A stretch of 64,000 bases of DNA from Panagrolaimus kolymaensis (lineage: Eukaryota > Nematoda > Chromadorea > Rhabditida > Panagrolaimidae), in assembly GCA_028622995.1 (NCBI GenBank), contig JAJQJQ010000036.1, positions 1,178,001 to 1,242,000 on the forward strand, given 5' to 3'. A program made the translations under genes and the position numbers. This document shows positions 46,256 through 57,736 of this stretch, one piece after another (position 1 is the first letter of the stretch; each line of letters opens with the position of its first letter). The notes under the pieces were generated by a model. It worked only from the letters and a program-made list of their open reading frames with translations. It had not been told where the DNA came from and did no database searches.

Positions 46256-48026
46256 TCAACAAATTTTTGGCATTAATTCAAGTTGAATGGGTGAACTTTC
46301 ATCGCTATTTTCATCAATTACAAGGGTTCGATAAAGTTCGGTAGTTTTTTCTTTGGGTTTTAATGGTGGAGCTCGTCGTCTCATCGCTACATTTCTATCT
46401 TTTAGTGGATTGTTTTTGGCTTCTGCTTTTTTTGGTGGTAAAATATTTTCTTTTGAATCATCATCCAGTTTTTCGATTTTAATTTTTTTCATTGATGATG
46501 AACCTTGATTTCCAAAATAATCGAAGCTTACTTCTTTCTTTACTTTTGAAGTTTCAGATTTTTTGATTTCATCATTTTTTTCTATTTTCACCGAAGTTTT
46601 TAAATTTTCAATGGTTGTATTTTCGTCGCCATCAATTTGAATCCATTTTTCATTTTTATTTAAATATGCTTTAGCAAATTCAATTCCCGTTGGATTTGGA
46701 TCGACAAAAGCAATTCGAGATCTTAAAAGTGAATTGGATGGAGGAGAATAAAGTCGAAGGATCACATCGAGAATATGACTGGCAAGCTTCTTTCGACGAA
46801 GCAAAGGATGAACCCAAAGTCGTTCAACCGCCGCGTAGCCAATGGATTTATTTGAATCTTTGTAAATCTTAAAATGTAAATTTTTAGTTTAATTTTTATA
46901 CGAAAAACTAACTTTTTTCAATGGCATAAGTTTTACAGTTTGAACTCGATGTGTCATAGCCACAGCTCCAATGAATGGGGGTTCTTTATTAATTGCATCT
47001 GCAACAAATACAAATCCAAGGCCATCATGGTTTTCATTATTAAAAACTGGAACATCATCGCAAATTCCAAGCTGAATATCCACGATTTCCTATAAAAAAA
47101 GTAATAATACATGGATTTTTTTAACAAGGAAATTCGTCGGAAGTAATCGAGTTTTGATAATTAAGAATTAATTTTTTCCCGTAAATCGAGCAAATTTTCT
47201 TAAAATAACTCATTTTCGCGTTATTTCTGGCATAAATAAATATTCAGAAAAAATCTTTCGATTTTCGGTTTTTAATTCTTTGAAAGTATTTTAGTTTTTT
47301 TTTGGCTTAAAATCGCAGTCAACGATCGTAAAAAAACGTCAAAAAAATTAAAATAAAAAAAATTAGGTGTATTGAGAATTGAATGAAAAAATTTTTAATG
47401 CCTTGCCAGATTGCTATGATTCTGGACCTAATCATTTTTTGTTAAAAACTTACTTTAATAACATTTTCAAGTTTTGTTTTGAGCGAAGATTTTTTATTTT
47501 CAACTTTAAATATTATTCCATTGACTTTGCCAGCGTGGACTTCATTGTAAAAGTTTCTAAAAAACACATAGGATTTCGGTTTTTTACTCTCAAAAAAAAC
47601 GTTGAAAAAAAAGCTTACTTTTTCCATGAATTTAATGATCGATTATCCACTTTAAAAAATTTGGTATTTGTAAATCGATTATGGAAATTTTCATGAGCTT
47701 TTCGATCTTGAACGTCGTCAGCTGAATAAACCATTCCACACTAAAAAAAATTTCAGGGATTTTTTTTATATATTCTTTGAGCTCAAAAAATTTACTTCAC
47801 TGCAATTTGTCATTCCAATAAGTTTTTGTCCCAAATCCAAAATCATTTGATTTCCATCATTATTTTCAGAAAGGGGAATTCTACGTTTTCGTTGATTATA
47901 AATATTTTTTGAATTTGAAGCTGCTTGGTTGATTGGGGTGCTGGTCATTAAAGGTTTCAGCTTAGTCACATCGACAGGGGAAGTTAAGAAATCATTTATG
48001 GATTTCTGATGAAATGAATTTGCCAT
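46256..48026 (-). CDS. ESCO: ESCO/Eco1-type cohesin N-acetyltransferase
   Basis: Five exons (48026-47796, 47740-47619, 47556-47454, 47089-46913, 46867-46256) join in frame to 414 residues. Near the start QKSINDFL (residues 7-14) matches a PCNA-binding PIP box (QxxIxxFL). The family zinc finger follows: LIGMTNCSECGMVYSADD then AHENFHNRF (C-x2-C, H-x3-H). The acetyltransferase domain ends the conserved part with ERLWVHPLLRRKKLASHIL and IAFVDPNPTGIEFAKAY. The family acetylates cohesin SMC3 during S phase to establish sister-chromatid cohesion. Unusual points: the CGI preceding the RIWV-like strand is AAV here, the Ser of the usual AFSxPT is Val, and a charged tail of about 130 residues follows the domain, where relatives usually stop. 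The 3-kb downstream Di-Ras gene is on the same strand. Confidence 0.85.
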
Positions 48027-48596
48027 TTTTGTGGAAGAATAAAAAATAAAAATACAGAAATCGAATTACAAATTCGAAAAGATTGGAGTCAACAACAAAA
48101 AAAATAAGTTTCAAAACAAGTGTTGTTGTTTGCTTTTCAAAAAAAAGTGAGTGAAGTGTGAGGATTGATTTTTTTTGAATGGGCGAGTTCGCGCCAAAAA
48201 AACGAACCATTTAGTAAATAAGAAAAAAAATAGTTTGATTGGGTTTCTTTCTATTTTTTTGCTTTAAATTAGAGTTTGTGGAACAAATTAACCATTTTTT
48301 GGACCAAATACCTCTGTGTTTTTTTTATTTCATCGGATTTAAATTCATTGAAATTAAAACTTTTCTAATTACAAAGTAATTTTTTAGCTTTTTGCAAGAA
48401 ATAAAAAATTACTTGAATTTTAAGTTTTTTATTATTTTCTTTCTGCATATTTTTTTATTTTGTAACTGCCATTAGTATCCAAAACTATAAATAATAATCC
48501 CGTCTTTTTTATTTAAAAACTAAAAAATTCATAACAATCAAAAAATAAAGGCAATATACATAAACGAAAAAGCACTAATTCAAACTAAAATTTTTT
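48027..48596. other. Spacer between Di-Ras and ESCO genes
   Basis: The 3' flank of the Di-Ras gene and promoter side of ESCO. Poly-A/T rich; no gene seen. Confidence 0.35.
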
Positions 48597-49781
48597 TTAC
48601 ATAATCAAGCATTTCTTTTTGCTATTTCCCTTTTCTTCGCTATCATTCATAGTTAAAGCTAATTGTCTCTTTTTTTCCATGGCTAAAAGTTTTTTAAATA
48701 ATTCAATAATATTTTCATTATTTTTTGCTGAAGTTTCTACAAATCCTGTTCCCCATCGAGATGCTAATTTTTCGCCTGTTTCATATTGAACTTCTCGGCG
48801 CTGAAAAAGACTTTTTTTTATTAGAATTTTATAATTAGAAATTTACATTTTTTTTCTATAAAAAAACTTACATGACTTTCATCTTTTTTATTTCCAACTA
48901 ACATTATTGGTGCTTCAGCTAATTCATTGCCTTTAACTTCCTTCAACATCATTACAATTGGACCTAATTCCTCCAAAGATTGTCGGCTAGTTACTGAATA
49001 AACTAAAACAAACGCGTGGCCTTTGGAAACGGAAAGCCTTTGCATTGCAGGAAATTGATGGCTTCCAGTTGTGTCAGTTATTTGTAAAGTACATACATTT
49101 TTTTGATTACAACTTATCACCTGAAAATTTTTTTAAAAATTATGTTTAAAAAATGGATACCAAAAATTTTTTGGAATAAAATTTAACTAGTTTTAAATAA
49201 TTTGAGATTTAAAAAAATCGAAAAAAAATTGAAAAAAGAAAATTGCCCCCTACTGGAATCGAACCAGTGACCTTTGGTTTACAAGACCAACGCTCTGCCA
49301 CTAAGCCAAGAGGGCGATGGAATGCGACGCATGTTTTACGTCTTTTCAACGTACGAAAAAAAAGTGGAGAAAAGAGGAAGAGAAATTTTTTTTTGCAAAA
49401 AGCAAACAAAAAATTGTAACAACGCATTTATATTTTTATTTATAAATTTTTTACCTGTTGATAAGTATCTTCAATAGTTGGAACATAATTATCACTAAAG
49501 GTTCCATTAACAAATCGTTGAACAATGGAAGATTTTCCAACGCCCCCAGCACCAAAAAATGCTACTCGATAATCTCCGGTATCTGGATTGATAACCACCG
49601 AAGTTTTATTTCGTAAACTTGATGGAGTTGATGAACGATCAGAAGATGATGGAGGCCCAGCATTAAGTGAAGCAGATTCGGGTTCAACTCCTCCTCCTCC
49701 TCCAGGGGATATGGTTGTGGTGGCGGTGGTTGGACCCGAACCCGCCGCTGCCGCAGCTGGAATGGTTGCTGAAGCTAACAC
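48597..49781 (-). CDS. drn-1: Di-Ras type small GTPase (5' end unresolved)
   Basis: Exons 49781-49455, 49120-48872 and 48800-48597 give 259 residues from the open frame. All G motifs are visible: GAGGVGKS (G1), PTIEDTY effector region, [15 protein letters not shown] (G3), VGNKKDE (G4) and ETSAKN (G5). DTTGS in place of DTAGQ is the Di-Ras hallmark and in the family goes with low GTPase activity. The protein ends KKCLIM, a CAAX box predicting farnesylation and membrane attachment. About 70 Ala/Gly/Ser/Pro-rich residues precede the GTPase domain. No ATG exists in this frame between the upstream stop and the G1 box: the open frame begins with GTG, so a first exon further upstream must supply the start. 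A tRNA gene lies in the first intron shown. Confidence 0.85.
49245..49315 (-). tRNA. trnT-UGU: tRNA-Thr (anticodon UGU)
   Basis: 71 bases fold as a full cloverleaf: acceptor GCCCTCT with AGGGGGC, D arm GCTT/GAGC, anticodon stem TTGGT/ACCAA around loop CTTGTAA (anticodon TGT), and T arm ACTGG-TTCGATT-CCAGT. No intron and no encoded CCA. The internal B box GGTTCGATTCC is intact, so it should be transcribed by RNA polymerase III. It lies in an intron of the Di-Ras gene in the same orientation. Confidence 0.95.
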
Positions 49782-52700
49782 AACTATTTTGACTGATTTT
49801 TTTAAATGTGTGTTTTAAATAATAAATAAGACCTAAAAAGAATAAATAAAATTTATAAATAAAAAGGATTAGAAAGTTACTTTTATTTCGCGTAAAAATA
49901 TTTATTTTTTTTACAGTCAATTAAAAAATAAAACTAGAGACAAAAAAGTGGTTCAACAAGACTACATCTTTATTTTCTCTCAAGAGGTTATTGGAAAAAA
50001 ATGAGGAAGTCCAGAAAAAAAAAGATTAAGAAAAAGTTTATTTACAAAGGTTTTTTTTAAAGAAATAATCCAAAGAAATTATGTAAAGCGCAAAAGGGCG
50101 CCGTGGGAAAAATTATGGATGATCTCATAAGTTAGATAATCATTACAAACAGAAGGCAAGAAAAAAGGTTAAAAAAATCAGCTGTTTTAAAAAACAAAAA
50201 AGTTAAAAAATAGTCCTAAAAAATAAAAGAAATTTAATTAAGAGTTTTGGATACATGGTCAAATTATTTCTGCTGCGAGAATCGAGAATTTTTTGAACAT
50301 ATCTGCTTGAAATTAAAAAAGTCATTCTTAATTTAGTTTTTAATTTTGTTTTTTTTTCAACAAAAAAAGAAAAGATTACTGGAAGATTTGGTAATTTGAA
50401 ACCTTTCTCTCCCCCTCCATTCCAACCTAATTCCACCATTTGCATTCTATCAAAACAAACATCACATTTTTCCATCAATAAAAAAAAACGCTAAGATAAT
50501 TAACTTTAAAAGCTCAAAAATGAAAAGACTACCAAACAAAACAAAACACATATTAATTTAAAAGGGCATCAAAAAAAATGCCACCATTCTTTCGCTTTTT
50601 TTAATGGGTAAAAAATTTTATATAAATAAACTGCAGTAAATAAATGAAAGAGTAAAAAACAAAAGCAAACAGCAGTCTAATAGGCTTTTTTAGGGCGCGA
50701 AAAAAGATATATTAAAAAAAGATTTAAAAAAACGCTTAGCAAAAATAGCAATGCTGGGTAATGTAATTTTTTAAAAGACTATTTTTTAGAATTTCAGAGA
50801 CTTTTTAAAATATAAAGTTCCAGTTTCTTTAAAAAAAATTAATAGTATTCTTTTGACCATATTGCTAAATGGCATAAAATATAAACCTGTTAGCTAATCG
50901 ACTAACTAACTCAACTAACCTCCTCCACTTTTTTTGGTTTGTTGAATTAAGTGACGCCATTATTCAAAAATAAATAAAAATGGTTTCAAATAATTTTTTG
51001 TTTGCCATTTATAGTTGCAATATTTTTGCAAAGGATAAAAAAGAAAGAAAAAGCATTTAAACTGCTGCTTTTTGAACACGTAATTTTAAAGCTTTTTTTT
51101 GAGAGAGAGTAAATAAAAAAATACTTCTTTTTGCTCAGAGGCTTTCGAACTCATTTAAACGTTTTTTGTTTGTTTGTTGCTGCTTTGTAATTTTGGTTTG
51201 TAGCAGCAAAAGCAAAGCAAGCATGGAAATTGGAAGAAGGAAAGGCAAACAACAAAATAAATGTAAGCAGTAATGGAAAATTTTTAGGTACATAAAAGAA
51301 AGTGGTGTGCTTTAAATATATTTAACCCCTGAGGCAATTTGAATGAGGCGAGTGCAATGTTTCTGTGATGGCATTTGACCGAAAATAACACGATGCTTCT
51401 TATATTTTTTAGTTTTGTTTTTCATTTTTCAAATAATCATTTAAGCGGAAATAAAAGCCTAATATCAAACTTTTTCTTTTAAGTTCATATTACTTATTTT
51501 TTTGTTCTTTGTTTTTGTTTAAAAGATTACTTTGAAAGGTTCAATAAAAAAAAGTTATGAAGTTTTAAATTTATTGGATAAAAAAATTTTTTGACAGGAA
51601 AATAAAAGAGTCAGAAAAGTCAAAAATGAAAGTAATAGACAATTTGCTATTTTTCAAAAAATTGCAGAAAAAGATTTTAAAAATTTGCATTTTTTGTTTC
51701 AAAATAAACCGAAAAATAAATAAAATAAAATAAAAATGATTCCCTCTGATTTTTAGAAATAATAGCAAAATTCCATATCTTTTGTATGCAAAAAAAATAG
51801 TAATATTATTTATTAGATTTAATAAATAACACATTGCAAACCTTTTTGACTCTCACAATTTTAACACCTCCTTTTCTAACCAAAAAAAAATATTATAAAT
51901 AAAAAAACCTTTGCATGACTACCTCCTACCTATAAAACTTTACATCCCACGTATGTTTTCAGAAACAATAAAAAATAAAAAATAAAATAACAAAAAGCCT
52001 GAAAAAAAATTTGTTTGACCTTTTTTTGAAAGTTGAAAAACATTATGAAGTGTTTTTTTTTTTTTGAAACTACAATAATCCCTGGAGAGAAGAAAAAAAA
52101 ACACATACACATATAAAAAAAAGTGGTGGCGGTGCCACAAATGCCGCATTAATATTGAAATCATTTCAACGAGAAAAGAGAAAAAGCAAAGCAAAAAAAT
52201 GCGCTGCTTTCTGTCAGTTTTAAGGAGATGAAGTAAAAAAAAATGTTTCAAAAAAGCACATCAAAAAACGTTTACGAAAAAATGAAGACAAAAACAAATT
52301 AACTTTCATTTCCATAAATGGTTTTTGACGTTTGATGGGGAAAAAATAGAAAGGAGGATGGATTTTTCAAATTTTTTTAGTTAGTATTGAATGAAAACCG
52401 GAGTCAAAATCATAGCAAAATCAGGGCAAGAAAAAAAATTATGTAAAACTTTTAAAAAGCCAAAAAAAAATTTTATGACACCAAAAATCCAGAAAGCTTT
52501 TTTCCAAAAAATAAAGAAAGTTAAAATGTTAAAAAGTATGTATGTAAAAAAACAAAACAAAAAGTCAAGTCAATATAGCAATTAGCTTTTTTAATGACCT
52601 TTTTTTCTTTCTCTTTCAACCTCTTAAAAGAAAAAAGCATGCTTAACTAATACACAGTTGGAAGCAGCATTACTCTTATTTTCTTATTTCTTAAATGACA

Positions 52701-52975
52701 TTTTTCTGTTTTTATGTTTTCAGAAGAAAAAAAAGTAAAGTCTTAAACGTGACTTCAAAAAAAATTTCACAAAGTTTTTTTAACCGAAAAATAATAAATA
52801 GCAAGAAAAAGGAAAAGTTAGTTAAATGAAAAAGTTTTAAGAAAAAAAACATCGAAGGGCAAACACGGCAACAACAAAAAAAGAAATATAAAAAAAAACG
52901 GTGGCACTTTTTATTTTTAGTTTTCTTTGGAATTCAAAAAATAAAAAATAAAAAAAGTAAGAAAAAGCACTTAAG
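49782..52975. other. 3.2-kb region upstream of Di-Ras, up to the Helitron
   Basis: AT-rich, dominated by A and T runs. It probably contains the missing first exon and promoter of the Di-Ras gene. A less AT-rich patch at about 52110-52180 and another at about 51170-51220 are visible but unassigned. No repeat or gene could be supported. Confidence 0.35.
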
Positions 52976-53821
52976 TCTACCTATATAAAGCGAGAATGTA
53001 TGTCTGTCTGTCGTTTTGGTGTCCCCTAGCAAATGGAAATGTGTCTAGCACGTCCTATGCAGTTTTTCACGCTGATTACGAATATGTGAATTTCGTTTAT
53101 CGGAAACGAGATGGTCGATCAGGACATGCATTTTAAATTTGCATAATGTAAAAAATTCTCGACACGAATGTTTCTCTTTTGTGGTTGATGAAAGGAAGAA
53201 GTGTTGGCTTTTTTAGAAACGTTAATTTTCTTCGTTATGTTTTAATGTTTTTTGATTTGAAAGATCGCCTACCATGAAGCGATGCATCAGTAAATGTGAA
53301 GATTATGTATTGAAAGAAAAATTTTAATGAATATTAAATAAGGTTGATGATAGTAACAAAAATGAAGAAATACCGTTATTTTTGTATAAGCTATAGGATT
53401 TTAAAGAAAGAAATCTTTACAATTTTTTGAAAGCCGTATTCACTTATTTATGCTCGGAAAAAAATAGTTGGTGCGTAATAAAGTTGTTTCAAACATTATG
53501 CTTCTCAATTTTGTTTTGTTTTTTAAAGCTTCGAATAAACCAATCGAAAATGGCGCGCAAATCCTATAGATTTATTGAAGACTCAAAGAAACACTTCAGA
53601 ATCGCCCTTTTCAGAAACATTCCCCAGAAGAATGCTTGAAAAAAAGAAGGTGCTTAGCATGAATTTTTTAGCTTTGAATCAGTCTATACTTTTTTTCAGC
53701 TTACTGAACAGTCGGCTGCTCATCGAATTGATTTCGTACTTTTCCTGCTATTGCTTTTACGCATCTTTTTTTTTATAACGTGATCGCGTTTTTTATACGG
53801 TGTTTTTTTTTTTTTTTTGCG

Positions 53822-56800
53822 ATGTCCGTTGCTGACAGTGGTTCTGCTGCTGTTGGTGACACCGTTGCTAGCGGTGGCTCTGCTGCTGTTGGTGACAAAA
53901 CTTACGGCCTTCGGGCACCCTCTGATGGTGGTTTTACTGCTGTCGGAGTTAAGACTTACGGCCTTCGGGCATCCCCTGATGGTGGTTCTACTACTATCGG
54001 GGTTAATGAATACGGCCTTCGGGCAAACCAAGTTAACGTATCACAATTTAATGTTTCTGAAGTTACAAATGAAAATGAAGTTAACGTTTCACCAGCAACA
54101 AAACAAGTTGATGCATCTCAAGCAACAACTTTTAATGATGATGAAAGTTTTTTTACGCAAGATGCTTACGTTATTGTAGATAATGGTGAAGATTTAATGA
54201 GCGATGTTTTTTCGCCGCATGAAGTCAATCATTTACCGATTGAACCAATGGAAATTGATAGTAATAATGAACCCATTTTAATGGGTGCAATGATCGAAGC
54301 TTCGCAGATTAATGCTAATGAATTAATCCCTAACGACGAAATGCAAATTGCTGCAGCTGTTGAAGAAACATACGAGCAATATTGTCGAAGAAATCATTTA
54401 AAAGGAAACAAGACATTAAAGAAAAAATGGCTTAGACAAAGGCAAAAAAACGAAGATCGTTTAAGTGAAAACCAGAAACGTCGAGAACAACGTCAAAAAG
54501 CAAGAGAAAGTGAAAACCCAGAACAAAGAAAAAGACGCTTACAAGAAGCAAATGATTTGCAACAATTAAGAGTTGAAACAGAAACTCGAAGTGAAAAACG
54601 TGCAAGATTAGAAGCAGATCGTACGCAGCATTCTAATGCCCGAGAAAATGAAAATGAAGAAGAAAGAATTCAGCGCTTAGAAGCTGATCGGATTCAGCAT
54701 GATAATGCAAGAGAAAATGAAAATGAAGATGAAAGAATTCAGCGCTTAGAAGCTGATCGGATTCAACATAATAATGCAAGAGAAAATGAAAGTGAAGCAC
54801 AGAGAGGTGAAAGATTTGAAGGTATGCGTCAAAATTATCGTAGACGTCAAGAAAATCCAGAAATGGAATTTCAAGGTGCAACTGCTCAAAATGTTGATAT
54901 CTTTAGCTTAGGTGATATGAATGTTGAATGTACATTTTGTAAAGCAATGCATTTTGCTGCTGAACCACGAAGTAACGATGGAACTTTTGATAGTTGTTGC
55001 AATAAAGGAAAAGTAAAAGTGTCGATTGAACCTAATTTTCCAGAGGGTTTAAAAAAGTTATTAAAACGAGAAGAAGGTACTGATTGGAAGGAATTACATT
55101 CCAATATTAATAAGTATAACACAAGTATGAGCTTTGCTTATACGGTTGGACAAGTAAGACAATTACCTGGAGTTTTTAATTATCGAGTTCATGGAGAAGT
55201 TATGCATAAATTACCAAGGTATACGGAAACGATGCAAGGACAAAATCCAGCATATGGTCAACTTTGGATTATCGAAACAGATGATGCAATCGAATACCGT
55301 TGTCAAGCTCCATTTGCTATAGGTTGCGACAGAGAAATGTTTCGATTTTTGCATGATTTAATTTCAAATGTAAATCAATATGCAGAAATTTATCGAATGT
55401 TGCACGAATATGAAGATGAAGAAAGTGAGAGAGCTGAAGAAGAAGGTCGCCAGCCTAAAGTTTGCAAAATTGTTTTTAAGAAAACGACTAATAATACGAG
55501 CGATCCTCATGCTTTTCCAAGAGCCAATGAAGTTGCAGCTATTTATGTTTGCGATGAAAATGGCGACATTCCTTGGAATGATGTTTTTGTACAACGAAAA
55601 TGTAATCCAAATGAAAGACCAATGGAACAACGAATTCGAAGACATACTGAACACGTTGAACCTTTAACGTTTGTTTTATTTAATCCCTATGGAACTGGAG
55701 ATTTTTGGCATTTTAATAAAGTTAAAAATTCAGATAATCCTGTTGGAGCAAAGATGACTGCGTTACAATATGCATTGTTTAAGTTAGCTTGGAGACCCGA
55801 GCATGATGACGAACCATTTAATCCAATTCTTCATGGAGGAAAATTGTTAAGTAAATACTTATGTTGGTCGTTTAGCATTGTTGATAATGGTCGAATGCAG
55901 TTTCACCGAACTCATCAAAGACAATATCGAGTTGAAAGTTATGCCGGTTTAACGGATTATTTACGTACTATGGCAGAGGCTAATGGAGTGCAACCAGGAA
56001 AAAAGTTTATTTTACCATCAAGTTATACTATGGGACCACGGAATCAATCAGAATGTATGCATGATGCTATGGCAATGTCGCAAAAGTTTGGATTACCCGA
56101 TTTGTTTATTACAATGACGTGTAATCCAGAAAACCCAGACATTACAAGAAATTTGTTTGAGAATCAAAAAGCTTACGATCGACCTGATTTAGTTGATATA
56201 GTTTTTAATTATCAAGTAAAAGGATTTGTTAAAGAAATGAAAGATAAGCTTATGGGTAAAGTAAAAGCTTATATTTACGTTGTTGAATTTCAAAAACGTG
56301 GTTTACCCCACATTCATAGCTTATGGTGGACGGAAGAAGGTTGGGATGATCCCGACAAAATCAATAAGTTTATTTCCGCTGAATTGCCTGGTGAAAATGA
56401 AGATAAAGAACTTTATGATTTAGTTGTAAAACATATGACTCACAGGCCATGCGGTGAATACGATCCAAATGCTATGTGTATGCAAGATGGTAAATGTAAA
56501 AGAGGTTTTCCAAAAGCATTTTGTGATGAAACGTTTTTGGATGAAAATTCTTATCCACGTTATCGAAGAAGAAATGATGGAAGAACAGCAACGATACGGT
56601 TTAAAGGTCAACCTTTTGTTATTGATAATAGATCGGTTGTTCCTTACAATGCATATTTATTGAAAAGATTCCAATGTCATATCAATATTGAAATTGTTGG
56701 TAGTCCGCGCACAGTAAACTATCTTTTTAAGTATCTTTTTAAAGGTCCAGATAAAATGGCAATAGAAATTCGTGAAGGTGAAATTAATTATGATGAAATT

Positions 56801-57736
56801 AAAGCTTTTATTGATGCACGTTATTTGAGCGCTCATGAAGCATTTTGGCGCTTAAGAAAATTCGATATGCACTTTTTAAGTGAATCAGTTGAAAGATTAG
56901 CTATTCATTTGCCTGAACAACAAGCAATTACGATGGCAGATGATGCAACGGAAGAACAAATGCTTCAAGCTGCATTGCGTGATTCAAAGTTAATGGCATT
57001 TTTTAAGCTTAATGAAGAATTTTCTGCTGGAATGAATAGAACTTTGACGTATCCTCAAGTTTGTGTTCATTTTACGTGGAAGCCTCAGTTGCGTAAATGG
57101 ACTCCTCGATGTAAAACGACTAAACCTAAATGTCCAAGAATGTATGCAGTTAACCCAAAGAATACAGAACTTTTTCATTTAAGAAAGTTATTAATGGTAG
57201 TTAAAGGTCCTCGAAATTATGAAGATTTACGACGTGATCCGTTTGATGTTGAAGTAATTCATCCAACATTTCGAGAAGCATGTGTCGCACGAGGATTAGT
57301 TGAATCTGATCAAATGTATTATGATGCATTAGAAGAAGGAACGTATCACAATATGCCTCGACAACTTCGTTCATTATTTGCAAGAATTGTAGCGCATTGT
57401 GATGTTGAAGCTCCATTATGGTTATGGAATCAGTTTCGAACTCAGTTAACGGAAGATCTTCTTCGAAGTAATAGAGGTGATCGAGACCTTGCTGAAGTTT
57501 TAGCGTGGAGACAAACGTTGAGAATGATTATTAACAATGAACGTTCACTTGAAGATTATCCTATCCTTCAAATGGTTGCGGAAATTGTTGGAGGAATTGA
57601 AGATGAATCGATTGACGTTGCAGCTCATAGAATTCGAGGTGATGAAATGCGGGGAAGTTTGAATCCCGAACAAGCAAATGCATATGAAGCAATTATGGGA
57701 CGAGTTGAAAATCCTGAAGATTCTGCCGCACACTGA
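53822..57736 (+). CDS. Helitron transposase, N-terminal part: STPR-like repeats, zinc motif and HUH Rep nuclease
   Basis: 1304 residues from the ATG at 53822 (MSVADSG); an upstream in-frame ATG at 53780 would add a run of Phe and is less likely. Order: three 18-residue repeats with YGLRA (about 25-70); STPR-like 23-residue repeats (about 215-345, unit ERIQRLEADRIQHDNAREN); a zinc-binding motif CTFCKAMHF...SCC (about 370-400); the Helitron helicase-like N domain; the HUH pair in KRGLPHIHSLWW (His830, His832); and the tyrosine motif NYLFKYLFKG (Tyr967, Tyr971). By family the tyrosines nick and join single DNA strands in rolling-circle transposition. The last residue and stop come from the nested element. 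The frame ends just before the helicase Walker A region. Confidence 0.93.
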   Translation: MSVADSGSAAVGDTVASGGSAAVGDKTYGLRAPSDGGFTAVGVKTYGLRASPDGGSTTIGVNEYGLRANQVNVSQFNVSEVTNENEVNVSPATKQVDASQATTFNDDESFFTQDAYVIVDNGEDLMSDVFSPHEVNHLPIEPMEIDSNNEPILMGAMIEASQINANELIPNDEMQIAAAVEETYEQYCRRNHLKGNKTLKKKWLRQRQKNEDRLSENQKRREQRQKARESENPEQRKRRLQEANDLQQLRVETETRSEKRARLEADRTQHSNARENENEEERIQRLEADRIQHDNARENENEDERIQRLEADRIQHNNARENESEAQRGERFEGMRQNYRRRQENPEMEFQGATAQNVDIFSLGDMNVECTFCKAMHFAAEPRSNDGTFDSCCNKGKVKVSIEPNFPEGLKKLLKREEGTDWKELHSNINKYNTSMSFAYTVGQVRQLPGVFNYRVHGEVMHKLPRYTETMQGQNPAYGQLWIIETDDAIEYRCQAPFAIGCDREMFRFLHDLISNVNQYAEIYRMLHEYEDEESERAEEEGRQPKVCKIVFKKTTNNTSDPHAFPRANEVAAIYVCDENGDIPWNDVFVQRKCNPNERPMEQRIRRHTEHVEPLTFVLFNPYGTGDFWHFNKVKNSDNPVGAKMTALQYALFKLAWRPEHDDEPFNPILHGGKLLSKYLCWSFSIVDNGRMQFHRTHQRQYRVESYAGLTDYLRTMAEANGVQPGKKFILPSSYTMGPRNQSECMHDAMAMSQKFGLPDLFITMTCNPENPDITRNLFENQKAYDRPDLVDIVFNYQVKGFVKEMKDKLMGKVKAYIYVVEFQKRGLPHIHSLWWTEEGWDDPDKINKFISAELPGENEDKELYDLVVKHMTHRPCGEYDPNAMCMQDGKCKRGFPKAFCDETFLDENSYPRYRRRNDGRTATIRFKGQPFVIDNRSVVPYNAYLLKRFQCHINIEIVGSPRTVNYLFKYLFKGPDKMAIEIREGEINYDEIKAFIDARYLSAHEAFWRLRKFDMHFLSESVERLAIHLPEQQAITMADDATEEQMLQAALRDSKLMAFFKLNEEFSAGMNRTLTYPQVCVHFTWKPQLRKWTPRCKTTKPKCPRMYAVNPKNTELFHLRKLLMVVKGPRNYEDLRRDPFDVEVIHPTFREACVARGLVESDQMYYDALEEGTYHNMPRQLRSLFARIVAHCDVEAPLWLWNQFRTQLTEDLLRSNRGDRDLAEVLAWRQTLRMIINNERSLEDYPILQMVAEIVGGIEDESIDVAAHRIRGDEMRGSLNPEQANAYEAIMGRVENPEDSAAH
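53901..54030 (+). repeat. 54-bp tandem repeat in the Helitron coding region
   Basis: ACGGCCTTCGGGCA recurs at 53904, 53958 and 54012, exactly 54 bases apart, encoding 18-residue units with YGLRA. Each unit contains a GCC-TTC-GGGC hairpin core like those at Helitron-type ends elsewhere in the window. Confidence 0.8.

Noticed and set aside
49684..49920. Minus-strand ORF with Met start upstream of Di-Ras
   Set aside because: It is in a different frame from the GTPase domain and no splice joins them, so it cannot supply the missing start as it stands.
53780..53821. Upstream ATG for the Helitron Rep protein
   Set aside because: It would add a run of phenylalanines encoded by poly-T; the ATG at 53822 gives a normal N-terminus.
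54633..54881. Minus-strand ORF with LLSAEFFHLHFHFL repeats
   Set aside because: Antisense shadow of the STPR-like coding repeats.
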